A DNA stretch of 64,000 nucleotides from Strigomonas culicis (lineage: Eukaryota > Euglenozoa > Kinetoplastea > Trypanosomatida > Trypanosomatidae), in NCBI GenBank assembly GCA_000482145.1, contig AUXH01000003.1:53763-117762 (forward strand). The letters are read 5' to 3'. The translations under genes were made by a program, and so were the position numbers. The notes below the pieces were generated by a model. The model did no database searches. It had not been told where the DNA came from and worked only from the letters and a program-made list of their open reading frames with translations. Shown piece by piece: positions 27,778-36,964 of this stretch; positions within the stretch are counted from its first letter, which is position 1; every line of letters begins with the position of its first letter.

Positions 27778-30700
27778 CTACTTCTTCGCGCTAGGGCTCG
27801 TTATCGTGTTGGAAATCACATTCTCTCGTTTGACGCTGTGCGCGAGCGCCTTGCGGCCGCGGAAGGCGTAGATGAGCTCGTCCACACCCGGTCGATTCGC
27901 CTCGCAGGCCACGTCCACCACCTCCCACCCGCCGATGCAATAGAGGCCGCTCACCTCCGTCAGGTTGAACTTCGGCGCCACGCTCTTCACCGGCGGCTGC
28001 ACGGAGCTGCCGTTCAGCGACGTGTACGCGGACGAGACGCACATATCCGCGCTCACCTTGGAGTTCCGCCGCGACGGCGGGCTCTTCTTTTCCGCCACGG
28101 GGACGTGGTTCAGCGACGGCTCGACGGCGGTGTCGTACCGCAGGTTCACGTAGGAGGTGCTGTTGAAGGACATTTTGCCGGCGAAGCGGATGGCGCCGCC
28201 CTCGAGCACGGCGACGCCAAACGTCTCCGCCATGGCGAAGGAGCGCACCCCGGTGGCGACCCGCACGGGGCGCGTGATGACGCAGTGGCCGTCCGTCGCG
28301 GCCGCGACGCTCTCGGCGGGTAGCGCGTCCACGTCAGCGCCGCACTGGTTGTCGTCGTTCACGCCCCACACGAAAAGCTCCGCGTCCACGGTGATGGCAA
28401 AGGCGTTGCATGGGCCGCAGCCCACCTGCTTGATGGGCGACGAGAGCGCCACCTTCACCGGCGTGTAGGCGCAGATGGTGCCGTTCCCGATGACATTCAC
28501 GCCCCACGCGTAGACGACGCAGCTGCCGAGGGCGACCGTGTGCCGCCGCCCGGCCTCCACCTGGCAGATGCCATCCAGCCCCTTGACGCGGGTGAACTTG
28601 GGCACCACGTGGGTGTTCCACTTCTCGCTGTACACGGCGCCGGAGTCCGCCGGGCCCTCGCCGACGCCACAGTAGGCGTGGTGGCCCTTGGTGTACACAC
28701 ACCCCTCGTGCAGCAGGGCGAGAAACGACCCGCCGCACACGAGCTGCACGCTCTTCGACTGGAAGGGGCGGAAGGCGGTCAGAATCGGCTGCGGGACGTA
28801 CCAGTACTCCTCCGCGTCGATGTCGGCGGAGAGGACCCCGTGTGTGTTGTGGCCCCACCCGTAGAAGGTGCCGTCCGCCATCAACGCGACGACGTAGTCC
28901 GGGCCGCATCGGAGCGCCACCACAGCGAGGTCCTTCTTCAGCTGCACACGGCGGTACGTGTCGGCCACCGTCTCCTCCGTCGCCGTGTGCGGCTTCATGC
29001 GCACCCCCGCACCCAGCTGCCCCCGCTCGCCGCGGCCGATGCCATAGACCTTATCCTGGTCGCACACGATGCGGAAGCCGATGCCGGAGGCGACGAGCGA
29101 CCCCGTGCGCTCGAGCAGCGCCGTGTGCGACTGGGCCTCCTCGCAGGAGAGGAGGCCGAAGAGCGCGTGGCAAACGGAGCGCTGCACCATCAGCGCGGCG
29201 CAGTGGACGGGGGACGCGGCGAGGTGCAGCACAAGGTACTCCTCCAGCACACGCCGCGGCCCAATGTGATAGAGACTCGTATTCGCTGCGCAGCCGTTGG
29301 TCTCCGCGGCGCCACAGCTCATCAAGTCGCCGTCGGCCAGCAGGATCAGCGTGGCGTTGCAGGTGCAGTACACCGCCACCGCGGGCGCGGGGAGCGGCAG
29401 CACCATCGGCAGCAGATAGGGCTCCGGCGCCCGCTGCCCGATCCGATGGTCCGTGTTGCTGCCGCACACAAAGACGAGCCCCTCCAGCGAGAGCAGCGCC
29501 GTGTGGCTGTTGCCGCAGGCGCCGTCGACGATGAAGCAGCCATAAAGCGCCTCGACCAAGCGCGGCTCCTTCTCGTGCTGCAGCACGCCGTGGCCCAGCT
29601 GCCCATCGTACCCGTCGCCCCACGTGAAGACCTCGCCGCGCTCCGTGATGCAGAGGGCGTGCGCGCGGCCGGCGCGCACCTGCTTCACGCGGTGCGCAGC
29701 GAGCGACTTGTTCATGAGGACGGCGGGGCAGCACTGCATAGACGGGTCCAACGCGGTACCGCGGCTGTCTGCCGCCGCCTCCGAGTGCGGCGAGATGGGG
29801 CACACCATGGACGGGTCGCGCACCGCGGCGCCGAGCGTGGCGAGCAGCCCCCACGTGCCGAGCCGCCCGTCGCTGAAGGCGATGCAGCCGAAGAAGGTGC
29901 CGAGCGACAAGTCCTCCACGTCCGACTTGCCCTTGTAGAAGCGGAACGGCCGACTGATCACCTCCTGCGCCGGCGCGAGGAGGCACTGGCCGCACCCGTT
30001 CTCGCCCCAGGCGTACATGTGGTCGCCGGCGGTCGCCACCATGGTGGTGCCGCCGGCCGCGGCCACGTGCGTGACGCGCAGGTTCGGCTCCTTCGCGTTC
30101 AGTTTCTTCTCGCGCAGGTGCTCCACCTCGGCGGCGCCGCCCTGCGTCTCGTCGCGGCGGGTGTAGCAGCTGCAGAAGAGCTGACCGTCGGCGGTGACGA
30201 AGTACACGATGTCCTGCCCGACCGCCATCAGGACCACCTTCGGCGGTGCCTCCTGCACCAGGGGCGCGTTCAGAAACGACCGCTTCGACACGCTCGCCAG
30301 CGCGTGGTGCTCAATGTTCTTGACCGTGGCGGACTTCGCGGCATGCATTTTCTGGCGGCCGCGGAGGGGGAAGCACCGCGCGTCGCGCTGGCCGAACAGG
30401 ACAACAACACCCTCACTCTGCGCCGCCTTCAAGATGCGGCTCCGCAGGGCTAGCTGGTTCATGCTCTGCGAGGCGGGCGAGTCGTTCTCAAAGAAGAAGT
30501 ACGAGATGAGGGACTGCTGCACCTTCACGTCGCTCTGCCGGCTCGTCTCGTAGAACTGCCGCAGCTCCGCCATGGAGGCCAGCACGTCCCACGTGCGCGT
30601 GGCGAGGATACTCTGAATCTTCCGCCGCGCGGAGCTCGGGCTGTTGCTTCCGACGGACTGCCCGTCGTCCTTGTCGTCATCCACCGTGCGGTCCGGCAGC

Positions 30701-31569
30701 ACCGGCACGCAGCCGAGCCCGTACTGCATCATGAACTTGCTAATCGGCTCCGGCTGGTACGCCTGCAGGCCGAGATCGACCTCCGGCACCTTCCCATCGT
30801 AGAGCGGGTTGGTGGCCAGCGACGTGGAGGCCGCCGCGGACGGTATGTCGCGGTACGTCCGGCCGCGGCGCAGCAGCGACTTGAGTGTGTAGGTCGTACC
30901 GACGAGGAACGGGGCGTCGTCGTCCTCCGCGGACTCGTTCGCCGGGTCGTTCGGCTCCTCCGCGCGCTCGCGGTGGCTGTGGCTCTGCCGCGGCGAGAGC
31001 CGAGTGGCGTGCGACTGCTGCGACCCGCCGCGGTTGGGGCTCAGCCGTGGGGGCTCAATGTACCACAAGTTGAGGACGTCGTTGTTGTTGGAGTTGCTGT
31101 TGCCGCCGCTCGACACTCGCTTGATGTTTTTCTTATCCCGCAGCAGGTCCGCGGGCAGGCAGTGGAACGTCTCCATGATGAGCTGCACAAAGTGAATGAC
31201 GAAGTACCGCTGTGAGGAGGGTACAAGAAAGTAGTTATCTAAGCAGAGCCTACGACAGAAGGCCATCCCTAGCGTGGCAAAGGCCAGTCGAAAGGCAGCG
31301 TTGTCGACATTATTATCTCCGGCCGCCAGCAAAACGCGCAGCGCGAGAAGGGCATCCGGGCTTGGGCAGCGTGCTTTCTTTATGTCGGTGGTCGCCTCAG
31401 CAATGGCAAGTCGGTCACCTTCCTTACCGAGAATACCCGCCAACAAGAGGAACAACTTCTCAGGCAGTGGAGTCAAGTTGCCATCCGTGCTGCGTGCGGA
31501 CACATTTTGCAGGATAGTATGAAGCACGTTGTTGTCGCCAGATTCTAGTTTTCTCACTAGGTAGTCCAT
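27778..31569 (-). CDS. Large RCC1-repeat protein with N-terminal helical extension
   Basis: A 1263-residue protein. The first 200 or so residues are helical ('MDYLVRKLESGDNNVLHTI', '…LPEKLFLLLAGILG…'), followed by a disordered Ser/Asn-rich linker to about 240 and a second helical or mixed part. From about 400 to 1150 there are about 13-14 RCC1-type blades ('HMYAWGENGCGQCLL', 'EVFTWGDGYDGQLGHG', 'KVYGIGRGERGQLGAG', 'TFYGWGHNTHGVLSAD', 'ELFVWGVNDDNQCGAD'). The last blades match those of the adjacent 842-residue RCC1 protein in order and wording, so the two are tandem paralogues that diverged long ago. No catalytic domain is visible. TTAG lies 6 nt before the ATG. Confidence 0.9.
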   Translation of the reverse strand: MDYLVRKLESGDNNVLHTILQNVSARSTDGNLTPLPEKLFLLLAGILGKEGDRLAIAEATTDIKKARCPSPDALLALRVLLAAGDNNVDNAAFRLAFATLGMAFCRRLCLDNYFLVPSSQRYFVIHFVQLIMETFHCLPADLLRDKKNIKRVSSGGNSNSNNNDVLNLWYIEPPRLSPNRGGSQQSHATRLSPRQSHSHRERAEEPNDPANESAEDDDAPFLVGTTYTLKSLLRRGRTYRDIPSAAASTSLATNPLYDGKVPEVDLGLQAYQPEPISKFMMQYGLGCVPVLPDRTVDDDKDDGQSVGSNSPSSARRKIQSILATRTWDVLASMAELRQFYETSRQSDVKVQQSLISYFFFENDSPASQSMNQLALRSRILKAAQSEGVVVLFGQRDARCFPLRGRQKMHAAKSATVKNIEHHALASVSKRSFLNAPLVQEAPPKVVLMAVGQDIVYFVTADGQLFCSCYTRRDETQGGAAEVEHLREKKLNAKEPNLRVTHVAAAGGTTMVATAGDHMYAWGENGCGQCLLAPAQEVISRPFRFYKGKSDVEDLSLGTFFGCIAFSDGRLGTWGLLATLGAAVRDPSMVCPISPHSEAAADSRGTALDPSMQCCPAVLMNKSLAAHRVKQVRAGRAHALCITERGEVFTWGDGYDGQLGHGVLQHEKEPRLVEALYGCFIVDGACGNSHTALLSLEGLVFVCGSNTDHRIGQRAPEPYLLPMVLPLPAPAVAVYCTCNATLILLADGDLMSCGAAETNGCAANTSLYHIGPRRVLEEYLVLHLAASPVHCAALMVQRSVCHALFGLLSCEEAQSHTALLERTGSLVASGIGFRIVCDQDKVYGIGRGERGQLGAGVRMKPHTATEETVADTYRRVQLKKDLAVVALRCGPDYVVALMADGTFYGWGHNTHGVLSADIDAEEYWYVPQPILTAFRPFQSKSVQLVCGGSFLALLHEGCVYTKGHHAYCGVGEGPADSGAVYSEKWNTHVVPKFTRVKGLDGICQVEAGRRHTVALGSCVVYAWGVNVIGNGTICAYTPVKVALSSPIKQVGCGPCNAFAITVDAELFVWGVNDDNQCGADVDALPAESVAAATDGHCVITRPVRVATGVRSFAMAETFGVAVLEGGAIRFAGKMSFNSTSYVNLRYDTAVEPSLNHVPVAEKKSPPSRRNSKVSADMCVSSAYTSLNGSSVQPPVKSVAPKFNLTEVSGLYCIGGWEVVDVACEANRPGVDELIYAFRGRKALAHSVKRENVISNTITSPSAKK

Positions 31570-31806
31570 AGGATTCTAATTACAATGTTACTAAAAATAA
31601 AGCTAAACAAAAAAAAACTATCATAACGAGGGAGAAGAAACAGGTGAAAAGAAACACCGCGAATACCATCAAATTCAAAACATACAAAAAAAGGAAGGAA
31701 TTCCAATCATCATCTTCTGCCATTACTGGTCTGTTCCGTTATGTTTAGAGTGTAGTGTACAAAAGCGAAGCTGACCCGCGGACGGAAAGGCTAAGCTGAA
31801 ATCCTC

Positions 31807-32301
31807 CTAGGAGTCCCGCGTCACAGCGGCCGCGAGTTCGGACTGGCGCTGGACCCAACGCGCGTAGCCGTCCTCCGCGGGCAGTGCCTGCGTCACCACC
31901 TCCTGCTCCTCGCACCGCTCGACGGCCACCCCAGGGCCCCCCTCGTATGCAGACGAAAGGTAGATCTCCTCGCCGTTGGCGGAGTCACTGTTCATCGCGT
32001 CCGAGGCCGCGATGCCGCTACGGTAGTCCGCGAACTGGATGAAGGCGGCGCCTAAGAACTTACCCGTCGTGCGGTGGCGGACAAAGCGAATGTCTACCAC
32101 CTCCCCGAATTGAGAGAACACCGTGACAACGTCGCCCTCCGAGGGCGCGCTCCTGTCCTCCGTTCCCCCTGGCGCGGCGGGGGTCTTCACAAGGAGGCGC
32201 TTCACCTGGATCCACGGCGTGGTGCCCATCAGCTTGTGAAACTCCGGTGTGTACGCACCGCCCGTGCCGTTCTTGTACTTGACGAAGTTCTTACTGTTCA
32301 T
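31807..32301 (-). CDS. RRM protein, Ist3/Snu17 (RBMX2)-like
   Basis: A 164-residue protein with one RNA-recognition motif (about 30-120). Helix 1 to strand 2 reads 'VVTVFSQFGEVVDIRFVRHR', followed by 'TTGKFLGAAFIQFADYRSG' (RNP1-like strand 3). This wording is closest to Ist3/RBMX2 (…VFSQYGEIV…VRDKKTGKSKGF.F), the RRM subunit of the RES splicing complex. The RNP1 aromatics are partly replaced (GAAFIQF). The ATG at 32301 is well supported: a long C/T tract ends in GTAG one base before it. Frames extending upstream are hydrophobic spacer artefacts. A general RRM protein is the alternative reading. Confidence 0.7.
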   Translation of the reverse strand: MNSKNFVKYKNGTGGAYTPEFHKLMGTTPWIQVKRLLVKTPAAPGGTEDRSAPSEGDVVTVFSQFGEVVDIRFVRHRTTGKFLGAAFIQFADYRSGIAASDAMNSDSANGEEIYLSSAYEGGPGVAVERCEEQEVVTQALPAEDGYARWVQRQSELAAAVTRDS

Positions 32302-33128
32302 TCTACATGGGAAGAAAGGGGAAGGAGAGAAGAAGGAGCAGATGTGCCGTATGAAAACAGAAAAGGACTCGTGTGAAGAGTGCCGAAGTGTCCACCGTAT
32401 CAAGTAATCGCAGCAAATTGGCAAGCTCGCTAGTTGTTTGCTGCGGACGATATATGTTTGTGCGTTCATACATGACTCTACTGAATAACAGTCGTATTGA
32501 CAAGAAAGAAAAAAAAAGAGAAAGAGAGATGACAGCAATCTGCTGTTGCGTCAGTTCTCCACAACAATTTTCTGTACATACAAAGATCCAATCACACCCT
32601 ACTGCTGGTCTTCATGTACACACTTCAAGATGAATGTGAGCAGCACATCCAGCAGTCGCAGCTCTTTTTGTTGTTGTATCCTTTTTTTTTCCTCTAAGAT
32701 AAATATAACAATACTGTTCTACAGAAACAAAAACTCAAAATTGTAAAAAAAAAAAAAGCCGTCTGCCATCAAATATGTTAAACGACAATGAAAAACGAAA
32801 AAAAAAACATCATGATAATAGGTACACACCGGAGAAAGGATAATACCGATGATGCCAGTCACAACTTGGCATTAACACATTTATCTAAAACTCTTGCATA
32901 TCACCATTATTCTTTTTCCTTTTCATAATACATGTTTGGTGGGTGATTTTCGATATACTAAAGCGCACACAGCCGTATGAGCAACGTTAAAAAAAAAAGA
33001 CAGGTTTACCCCGCCTGTTTTCTCTTCAAATCACTAGACATACGCGTCCATTCAAAAGAATTATAAAAAAGGAGGACTATGGAAATGTTATACAGGTACA
33101 CTGTGGAAAGAGGAGTGTCTTTTTCTTC
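32302..33128. other. Long intergenic spacer
   Basis: About 830 bp and AT-rich, with poly-A near 32743-32756 and 32800-32808. It contains the acceptor region of the RRM gene and the 3' flank of the Q-rich gene. No gene seen. Confidence 0.55.
32303..32339 (-). promoter_or_regulatory. Strong candidate splice-leader acceptor, 1 nt from ATG
   Basis: On the coding strand about 30 nt of almost pure C/T are followed by CATGTAG, then a single A and the ATG of the RRM gene. No other AG lies between. Confidence 0.6.
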
Positions 33129-35585
33129 TTACGCGAGAAAGATGGCATTCTGCCGCTGCAGGTCCGCCATGGTGTACGAGGATCCGGGGAGGTTCCATAT
33201 GTACTTTGAGATCTGCTCCATCTCCGTCTTGCGCTCCTCCTGAGCGCGCTTCTCCTCCTCCTGCCGCTGCTTATCGCGCAGCTCCTTCACCTGCTCGTAC
33301 TTCATCGTCACGTTGGTCGGGCGGGAGAGGCGCTGGATGAACTCGAAGCTCACCTGCGGGCGGCGCGACGTCGCATTGCTCTGCGTCTCCACCTTCGTCG
33401 TGTCATTCTTCGTCTCCGGCGGCCGCAGCACGGTGAAGTCGTCGTCGTCGTCCTCCTTGTCCTTCGGGAGCAGCCCGGCGCGCCTCAGCACCTCGGCGTC
33501 GTAGGGGATGTCGCCGCGCTCCATCCGCCGCTGCAGCTCGATGGCCTTCTCCCGGTCCGCGCGCTCACGGTTGTGCCGCTGGGCGTGCGCGTAGAGGCGA
33601 GAGAAGACGGGTCCCTCGGGGGCGGACGCCTCGTTCTTCGCCGACGCGGCCTCCGACTCCTCCACGCGGCTGCAGTGCGAGCTGCGCGGCGGCAACACCG
33701 TGATGCGCGGCTTGAAGGTGCACTGCTCGTCGTCCGCCTCCGTGCTCTCTTCCCACACGGCCTTCGTGGTGCTGTGCGGCTGCATTGTCTGCTCCGGGTT
33801 CTCCAGCGTCGCCTCGCGCACCTCCGCCTCGGACGGCGTGTGTATGGCGAAGGGCGCGCTCGCCTCGGACGCGTGCGAGACAGAGCGCTCGTGCGGTCTC
33901 GCGGACGTGGAGGCCGCCGTCGTGCTGCGGGCAGGCGTGTCCGAGTGGCTGGGGGCTGGCACCGCTGACGCCGGGCGGCTGCGAGCAGCGGCGTCGTTCG
34001 CCTGCTGCTGCTGCTGGAGCTGTTGTTGGTGGTGTTGCTGCTCTAATAGACGCCGTTCTTCCTCTTCTTGCTGCTGCCGTTGGTGTTGCTGTTGCTGTTG
34101 AAATAGACGCTCCTCTTCTTCCTGCTGGCGCTGCCGTTGCTGCTGTTGCTGGTATTGTTGCTGTTGCTGTTGAAATAGACGCTCCTCTTCTTCCTGCTGG
34201 CGCTGCCGTTGCTGCTGTTGCTGGTATTGTTGCTGTTGCTGTTGAAATAGACGCTCCTCTTCTTCCTGCTGGCGCTGCCGTTGCTGCTGTTGCTGGTATT
34301 GTTGCTGTTGCTGTTGAAATAGACGCTCCTCTTCTTCCTGTTGGCGCTGCCGTTGCTGCTGTTGCTCCAGTAGCTGTTGCTGTTGCTGTTGTTGCAGTAA
34401 CTGCTGCTGCCGCTGCTGTTGCTGGTATTGCTGCTGCTGCTGCTGCTGGCTGGCCGCGCTGTCCTGCTGCCCGGACGGCGGACGGTTGTACGCCGCCGCC
34501 GCCTCGTTCGACGTGCGAGGCGCACCGGAGAGCGGCCGGGAAGCGGCCTGGCCCCGCACCTGGTCGCGGTCGGCCTCGGAGCGCGGGCGCGCGCTCACCT
34601 CCGACGGCGTGCGGCCGGGCTCCTGGTACATGTTGACCGGCGCGCTCTCCAGCTGCGCGTAGGACCGCATGGACGGGTGCATGCTCCGCGCGTCCGTCCA
34701 CGCGGACGACGTGGTCGCCTGCGAGGAGCGGCGCGAGAGGAAGACCGCCGGCTCCCTCACGTCGTCCGCGCCAGCGGCGCGCGGCCCCGCGGCGGCGGAG
34801 GCGGGGCGGCTCTGCGGCGCACTGCGCTGCCCGGCGCTCGGGGCCAGCTGGCTGCCGCCGGCGGCGCTGCCTGCGGGGGCCGCGATGTCCACCACCTCGT
34901 AGACGTTCGCGCTCTCCTCCGAGGGCTGCCGCGCCGCGGGGGCGGCGGTGTAGTACTGGTCGCGGGACACGGGCGCGGGCTTCGGGTTGCGGAGCGCCTC
35001 AAAGTGGCGGCTCGCCGCGTCCACGTAGGCGTCGCGCGGCTGTGCGGGCCCGCTGGAGGGCTGCGGGTGGCGGCGCTGCAGCGGCGTCGTCGTCGCCTCC
35101 CAGTCGCTCGCGTGCGACGAGCGCCGACTGTCTCTGCCCGCGTCGTACTGCTCGCGCAACGCGCCGGCCGCGGGCGCGTGGGTCTGCGGCGGGAAGGGCT
35201 CCGAGACGCGGCTCGAGTCGTCGAACCCCCTCTCGCGCGCCGCGTAGCCGCGATTGGAGTGAGAGGCGTCGCTCCGCTGCGAGGCGGCGTCGCTGCCGGA
35301 GAGCCCGCGCGGGCGGTTCTGGAGGAAGTACTTGTTGTAGTGGTCGATCGCCTCCGGCTTCTCGCCGGTGAGCGGCTGGCGCTGGAAGCGCGTCTGTCGC
35401 TTCTCGTCGTGCGGGCAGATGAACCCGCCGTGCTCGCCGGGCAGGAAAATGCCGAGCGTGTTGCCGCGCTCCGCGCCGGCGCCGCCGCCCGCGCCGGAGA
35501 AGTACTGCAGCTGGTCGTCCGCCAGCTGGATGAAGCTGTCACTCGCGTGCGACATGCTGTCGCGCGTGGAAGACGCTCTGCTCAT
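33129..35585 (-). CDS. Q/E-rich low-complexity protein with tandem repeats, function unknown
   Basis: An 818-residue protein. Residues 1-360 are Ser/Arg/Pro-rich and disordered, apart from a conserved-looking patch near 20-90 ('GIFLPGEHGGFICPHDEKRQ'). Residues about 360-530 are Gln-rich, with 24-residue repeats of Gln runs alternating with RQRQQEEEERLF, predicted helical. The C-terminal 200 residues look globular or conserved: 'CTFKPRITVLPP', 'FSRLYAHAQRHNRERADRE', 'VSFEFIQRLSRPTN' and 'KYIWNLPGSSYTMADLQRQN'. Such F-x-P…F-x-R-L patches recur, from memory, in trypanosomatid cytoskeletal proteins, but I cannot assign a family. The ATG at 35585 is the first in frame. Confidence 0.85.
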   Translation of the reverse strand: MSRASSTRDSMSHASDSFIQLADDQLQYFSGAGGGAGAERGNTLGIFLPGEHGGFICPHDEKRQTRFQRQPLTGEKPEAIDHYNKYFLQNRPRGLSGSDAASQRSDASHSNRGYAARERGFDDSSRVSEPFPPQTHAPAAGALREQYDAGRDSRRSSHASDWEATTTPLQRRHPQPSSGPAQPRDAYVDAASRHFEALRNPKPAPVSRDQYYTAAPAARQPSEESANVYEVVDIAAPAGSAAGGSQLAPSAGQRSAPQSRPASAAAGPRAAGADDVREPAVFLSRRSSQATTSSAWTDARSMHPSMRSYAQLESAPVNMYQEPGRTPSEVSARPRSEADRDQVRGQAASRPLSGAPRTSNEAAAAYNRPPSGQQDSAASQQQQQQQYQQQQRQQQLLQQQQQQQLLEQQQQRQRQQEEEERLFQQQQQQYQQQQQRQRQQEEEERLFQQQQQQYQQQQQRQRQQEEEERLFQQQQQQYQQQQQRQRQQEEEERLFQQQQQHQRQQQEEEERRLLEQQHHQQQLQQQQQANDAAARSRPASAVPAPSHSDTPARSTTAASTSARPHERSVSHASEASAPFAIHTPSEAEVREATLENPEQTMQPHSTTKAVWEESTEADDEQCTFKPRITVLPPRSSHCSRVEESEAASAKNEASAPEGPVFSRLYAHAQRHNRERADREKAIELQRRMERGDIPYDAEVLRRAGLLPKDKEDDDDDFTVLRPPETKNDTTKVETQSNATSRRPQVSFEFIQRLSRPTNVTMKYEQVKELRDKQRQEEEKRAQEERKTEMEQISKYIWNLPGSSYTMADLQRQNAIFLA
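34100..34371 (-). repeat. 72-bp tandem repeat array (24-residue Q/E repeat)
   Basis: Units start at 34100, 34172, 34244 and 34316. The first three are identical over 72 bp; the fourth diverges partway. Each encodes a poly-Gln block with one Tyr, then RQRQQEEEERLF. More degenerate Q-rich copies lie on both sides. Perfect identity including third positions indicates recent expansion. Confidence 0.92.
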
Positions 35586-35945
35586 CGTCAAAACAAAAAA
35601 AAGAAGGCGTTAGGTATGTATGAAGGTCGATACGAATACGAAAGAGAAGAATCGCCTTACAGAACTATGTAGATTCGTGAAGAAAAGAGAGAAAAAAAAA
35701 AAAAGTAACTAGGAGTAGCAAACGATAAGAGCAGGGAGAGGAGAAGAAAAAAAAAGAGTTTTAACATGTAGTACAAAAGTGTATCTCCCTAAACGGGTTC
35801 ATATGTACAACAGCATCATCTGATGCAAGAGGCAATTGAGAATGTATAGAATGCAAATGTAGAAGCACAGATACACTGATCCAATGAGCAGTGGAGGCCA
35901 CACACACACCCGCTGCGACACGAATAAAGAAGGTCAGACGCATCG
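35586..35945. other. Intergenic spacer
   Basis: AT-rich, with poly-A near 35597-35603 and 35691-35703. It contains the 5' flank of the Q-rich gene. No other gene seen. Confidence 0.5.
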
Positions 35946-36119
35946 TCAGACAGCACTCCACCGCTCGTAGCGCTGCTGATTCCTCACGTCAAACTGGCGC
36001 CGCATTCGATAAGTGCCATAAAAACTAAGGAGGCAGATGCAAATAGAAAAAAAGAAGAAGCTAAAAAAGGGCGCGTTGGAGAGGCTACTGGTGGACGAAT
36101 CCGTGCTAGTGCAGCCCAT
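35946..36119 (-). CDS. Tiny membrane protein with MGC acylation motif
   Basis: A 57-residue reading frame beginning MGCTSTDSSTSSLSN, which fits dual N-myristoylation (Gly2) and palmitoylation (Cys3). One hydrophobic helix (about 18-37, Phe/Ile/Cys-rich) is followed by a basic tail (YRMRRQFDVRNQQRYERW). The strongest support is the upstream sequence: a 30-nt C/T tract and CTGCAG directly abut the ATG, the best splice acceptor in the window. Codon use is too short to judge. It could be a real lineage-conserved small protein or a chance frame in the 3' UTR of Y14. No family recognised. Confidence 0.55.
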   Translation of the reverse strand: MGCTSTDSSTSSLSNAPFFSFFFFSICICLLSFYGTYRMRRQFDVRNQQRYERWSAV

Positions 36120-36156
36120 CTGCAGAGAAGGAAGAAGAAAATGAGAAGGAGAGATA
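36120..36156 (-). promoter_or_regulatory. Very strong splice acceptor abutting an ATG
   Basis: The coding strand reads as an almost uninterrupted T/C tract ending in CTGCAG, and the next base is the A of ATG. If used by the spliced leader, the mRNA would have no gene-encoded 5' UTR. Confidence 0.6.
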
Positions 36157-36481
36157 CACATGGTAGGAAGGAGGCAACAGGGACAGGAAACAAATCTACG
36201 AATTGATTTCGAACATGTCGGATGACGAGTCGCATGTATTCTTTTCTTATTGTTTAATGAGTGTGAACATTTCGTGTTGTTTTAAATGTATACTCTATTC
36301 GCTCAGTTGCGACCACACTGTTTCTTTTTTTTTGCTTCTTTTTTATGCACGTGTCTGTGTGTACGTGTGTGCATTGCAGATCACGCATTTTTATAATAAT
36401 TATTATCGTAGACATACACTGTACCATCACGCAGACAACAACCATAAAGTCAACTGTAGTAGGAGGAGAGGGTGGTGTCCA
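36157..36481. other. Intergenic spacer
   Basis: AT-rich, with poly-T near 36322-36331 and a TG-rich stretch near 36350-36372. It is probably the 3' UTR of Y14. No further gene seen. Confidence 0.5.
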
Positions 36482-36964
36482 TTATCGCTCGTGCTTCTTG
36501 CCCGATACCTTCTCCTCCTCGTCACCCTCATTCTCCGGCTCGTCCTCCTCCCCGAGGAAAGCCGCGGCGGCCACTACCGGCTGGCCGAGGAAGTCCTTGC
36601 CGTTCAGCTCGTTCAGCGCGCGGCGGAATCCCTCCTCCAACTCCAGCTCCACTAACGCGTAGCCCGTGCACAGACAGTTCTTGTCCAGTGGCACCTTCAC
36701 GTCCGTCACAGGACCGAAGTAGTCCGGGTCCTCCGGGTTGTGCGCCGCAAAGAAGTCGCGCACGTCCACCATCGTCGTCCGCCCGGGCAGGTTACGCAGG
36801 AAGAGACACCAGTTCTCCACGCTCGGCGTCGGCTCGCCCGGCGCCACGTTGGCCGGCCGCTGCAGCCGTTCGTACTGCGCGCGCGAGCGGCGCACGCGGC
36901 GGAGCGGCTGCACCGGCACCGCAAGGGACGTGCTCATCTCTAAGGCGTGTGGCTCGTCCTCCAT
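36482..36964 (-). CDS. Y14: Y14 (RBM8A-like) exon-junction-complex RRM protein
   Basis: A 160-residue protein. The single RRM (about 50-135) has 'NWCLFLRNLPGRTTMVDVRD' (RNP2 side) and 'CTGYALVELELEEGFRRALN' then 'ELNGKDFLGQPV', very close to Y14 (KGYTLVEYETYKEAQAAM, GLNGQDLMGQP). Flanking acidic and basic tails fit. Y14 pairs with Magoh in the exon junction complex; both have been reported in trypanosomes. Compared with animal Y14 there is an insertion between helix 1 and strand 2 (…HNPEDPDYFGPVTDV…). I chose the ATG at 36964; upstream in-frame sequence is hydrophobic spacer. A tract ending CACAG at 37012-37013 gives a leader of about 47 nt. Confidence 0.85.
   Translation of the reverse strand: MEDEPHALEMSTSLAVPVQPLRRVRRSRAQYERLQRPANVAPGEPTPSVENWCLFLRNLPGRTTMVDVRDFFAAHNPEDPDYFGPVTDVKVPLDKNCLCTGYALVELELEEGFRRALNELNGKDFLGQPVVAAAAFLGEEDEPENEGDEEEKVSGKKHER

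Noticed and set aside
28540..30453. 637-codon plus-strand frame inside the large RCC1 gene
   Set aside because: Antisense shadow of RCC1 repeats. It has no start context and no recognisable domain.
36120..36235. Possible cis-intron ending at CTGCAG before the MGC frame
   Set aside because: No upstream coding exon with a matching 5' splice site was found. The tract fits an ordinary spliced-leader acceptor.
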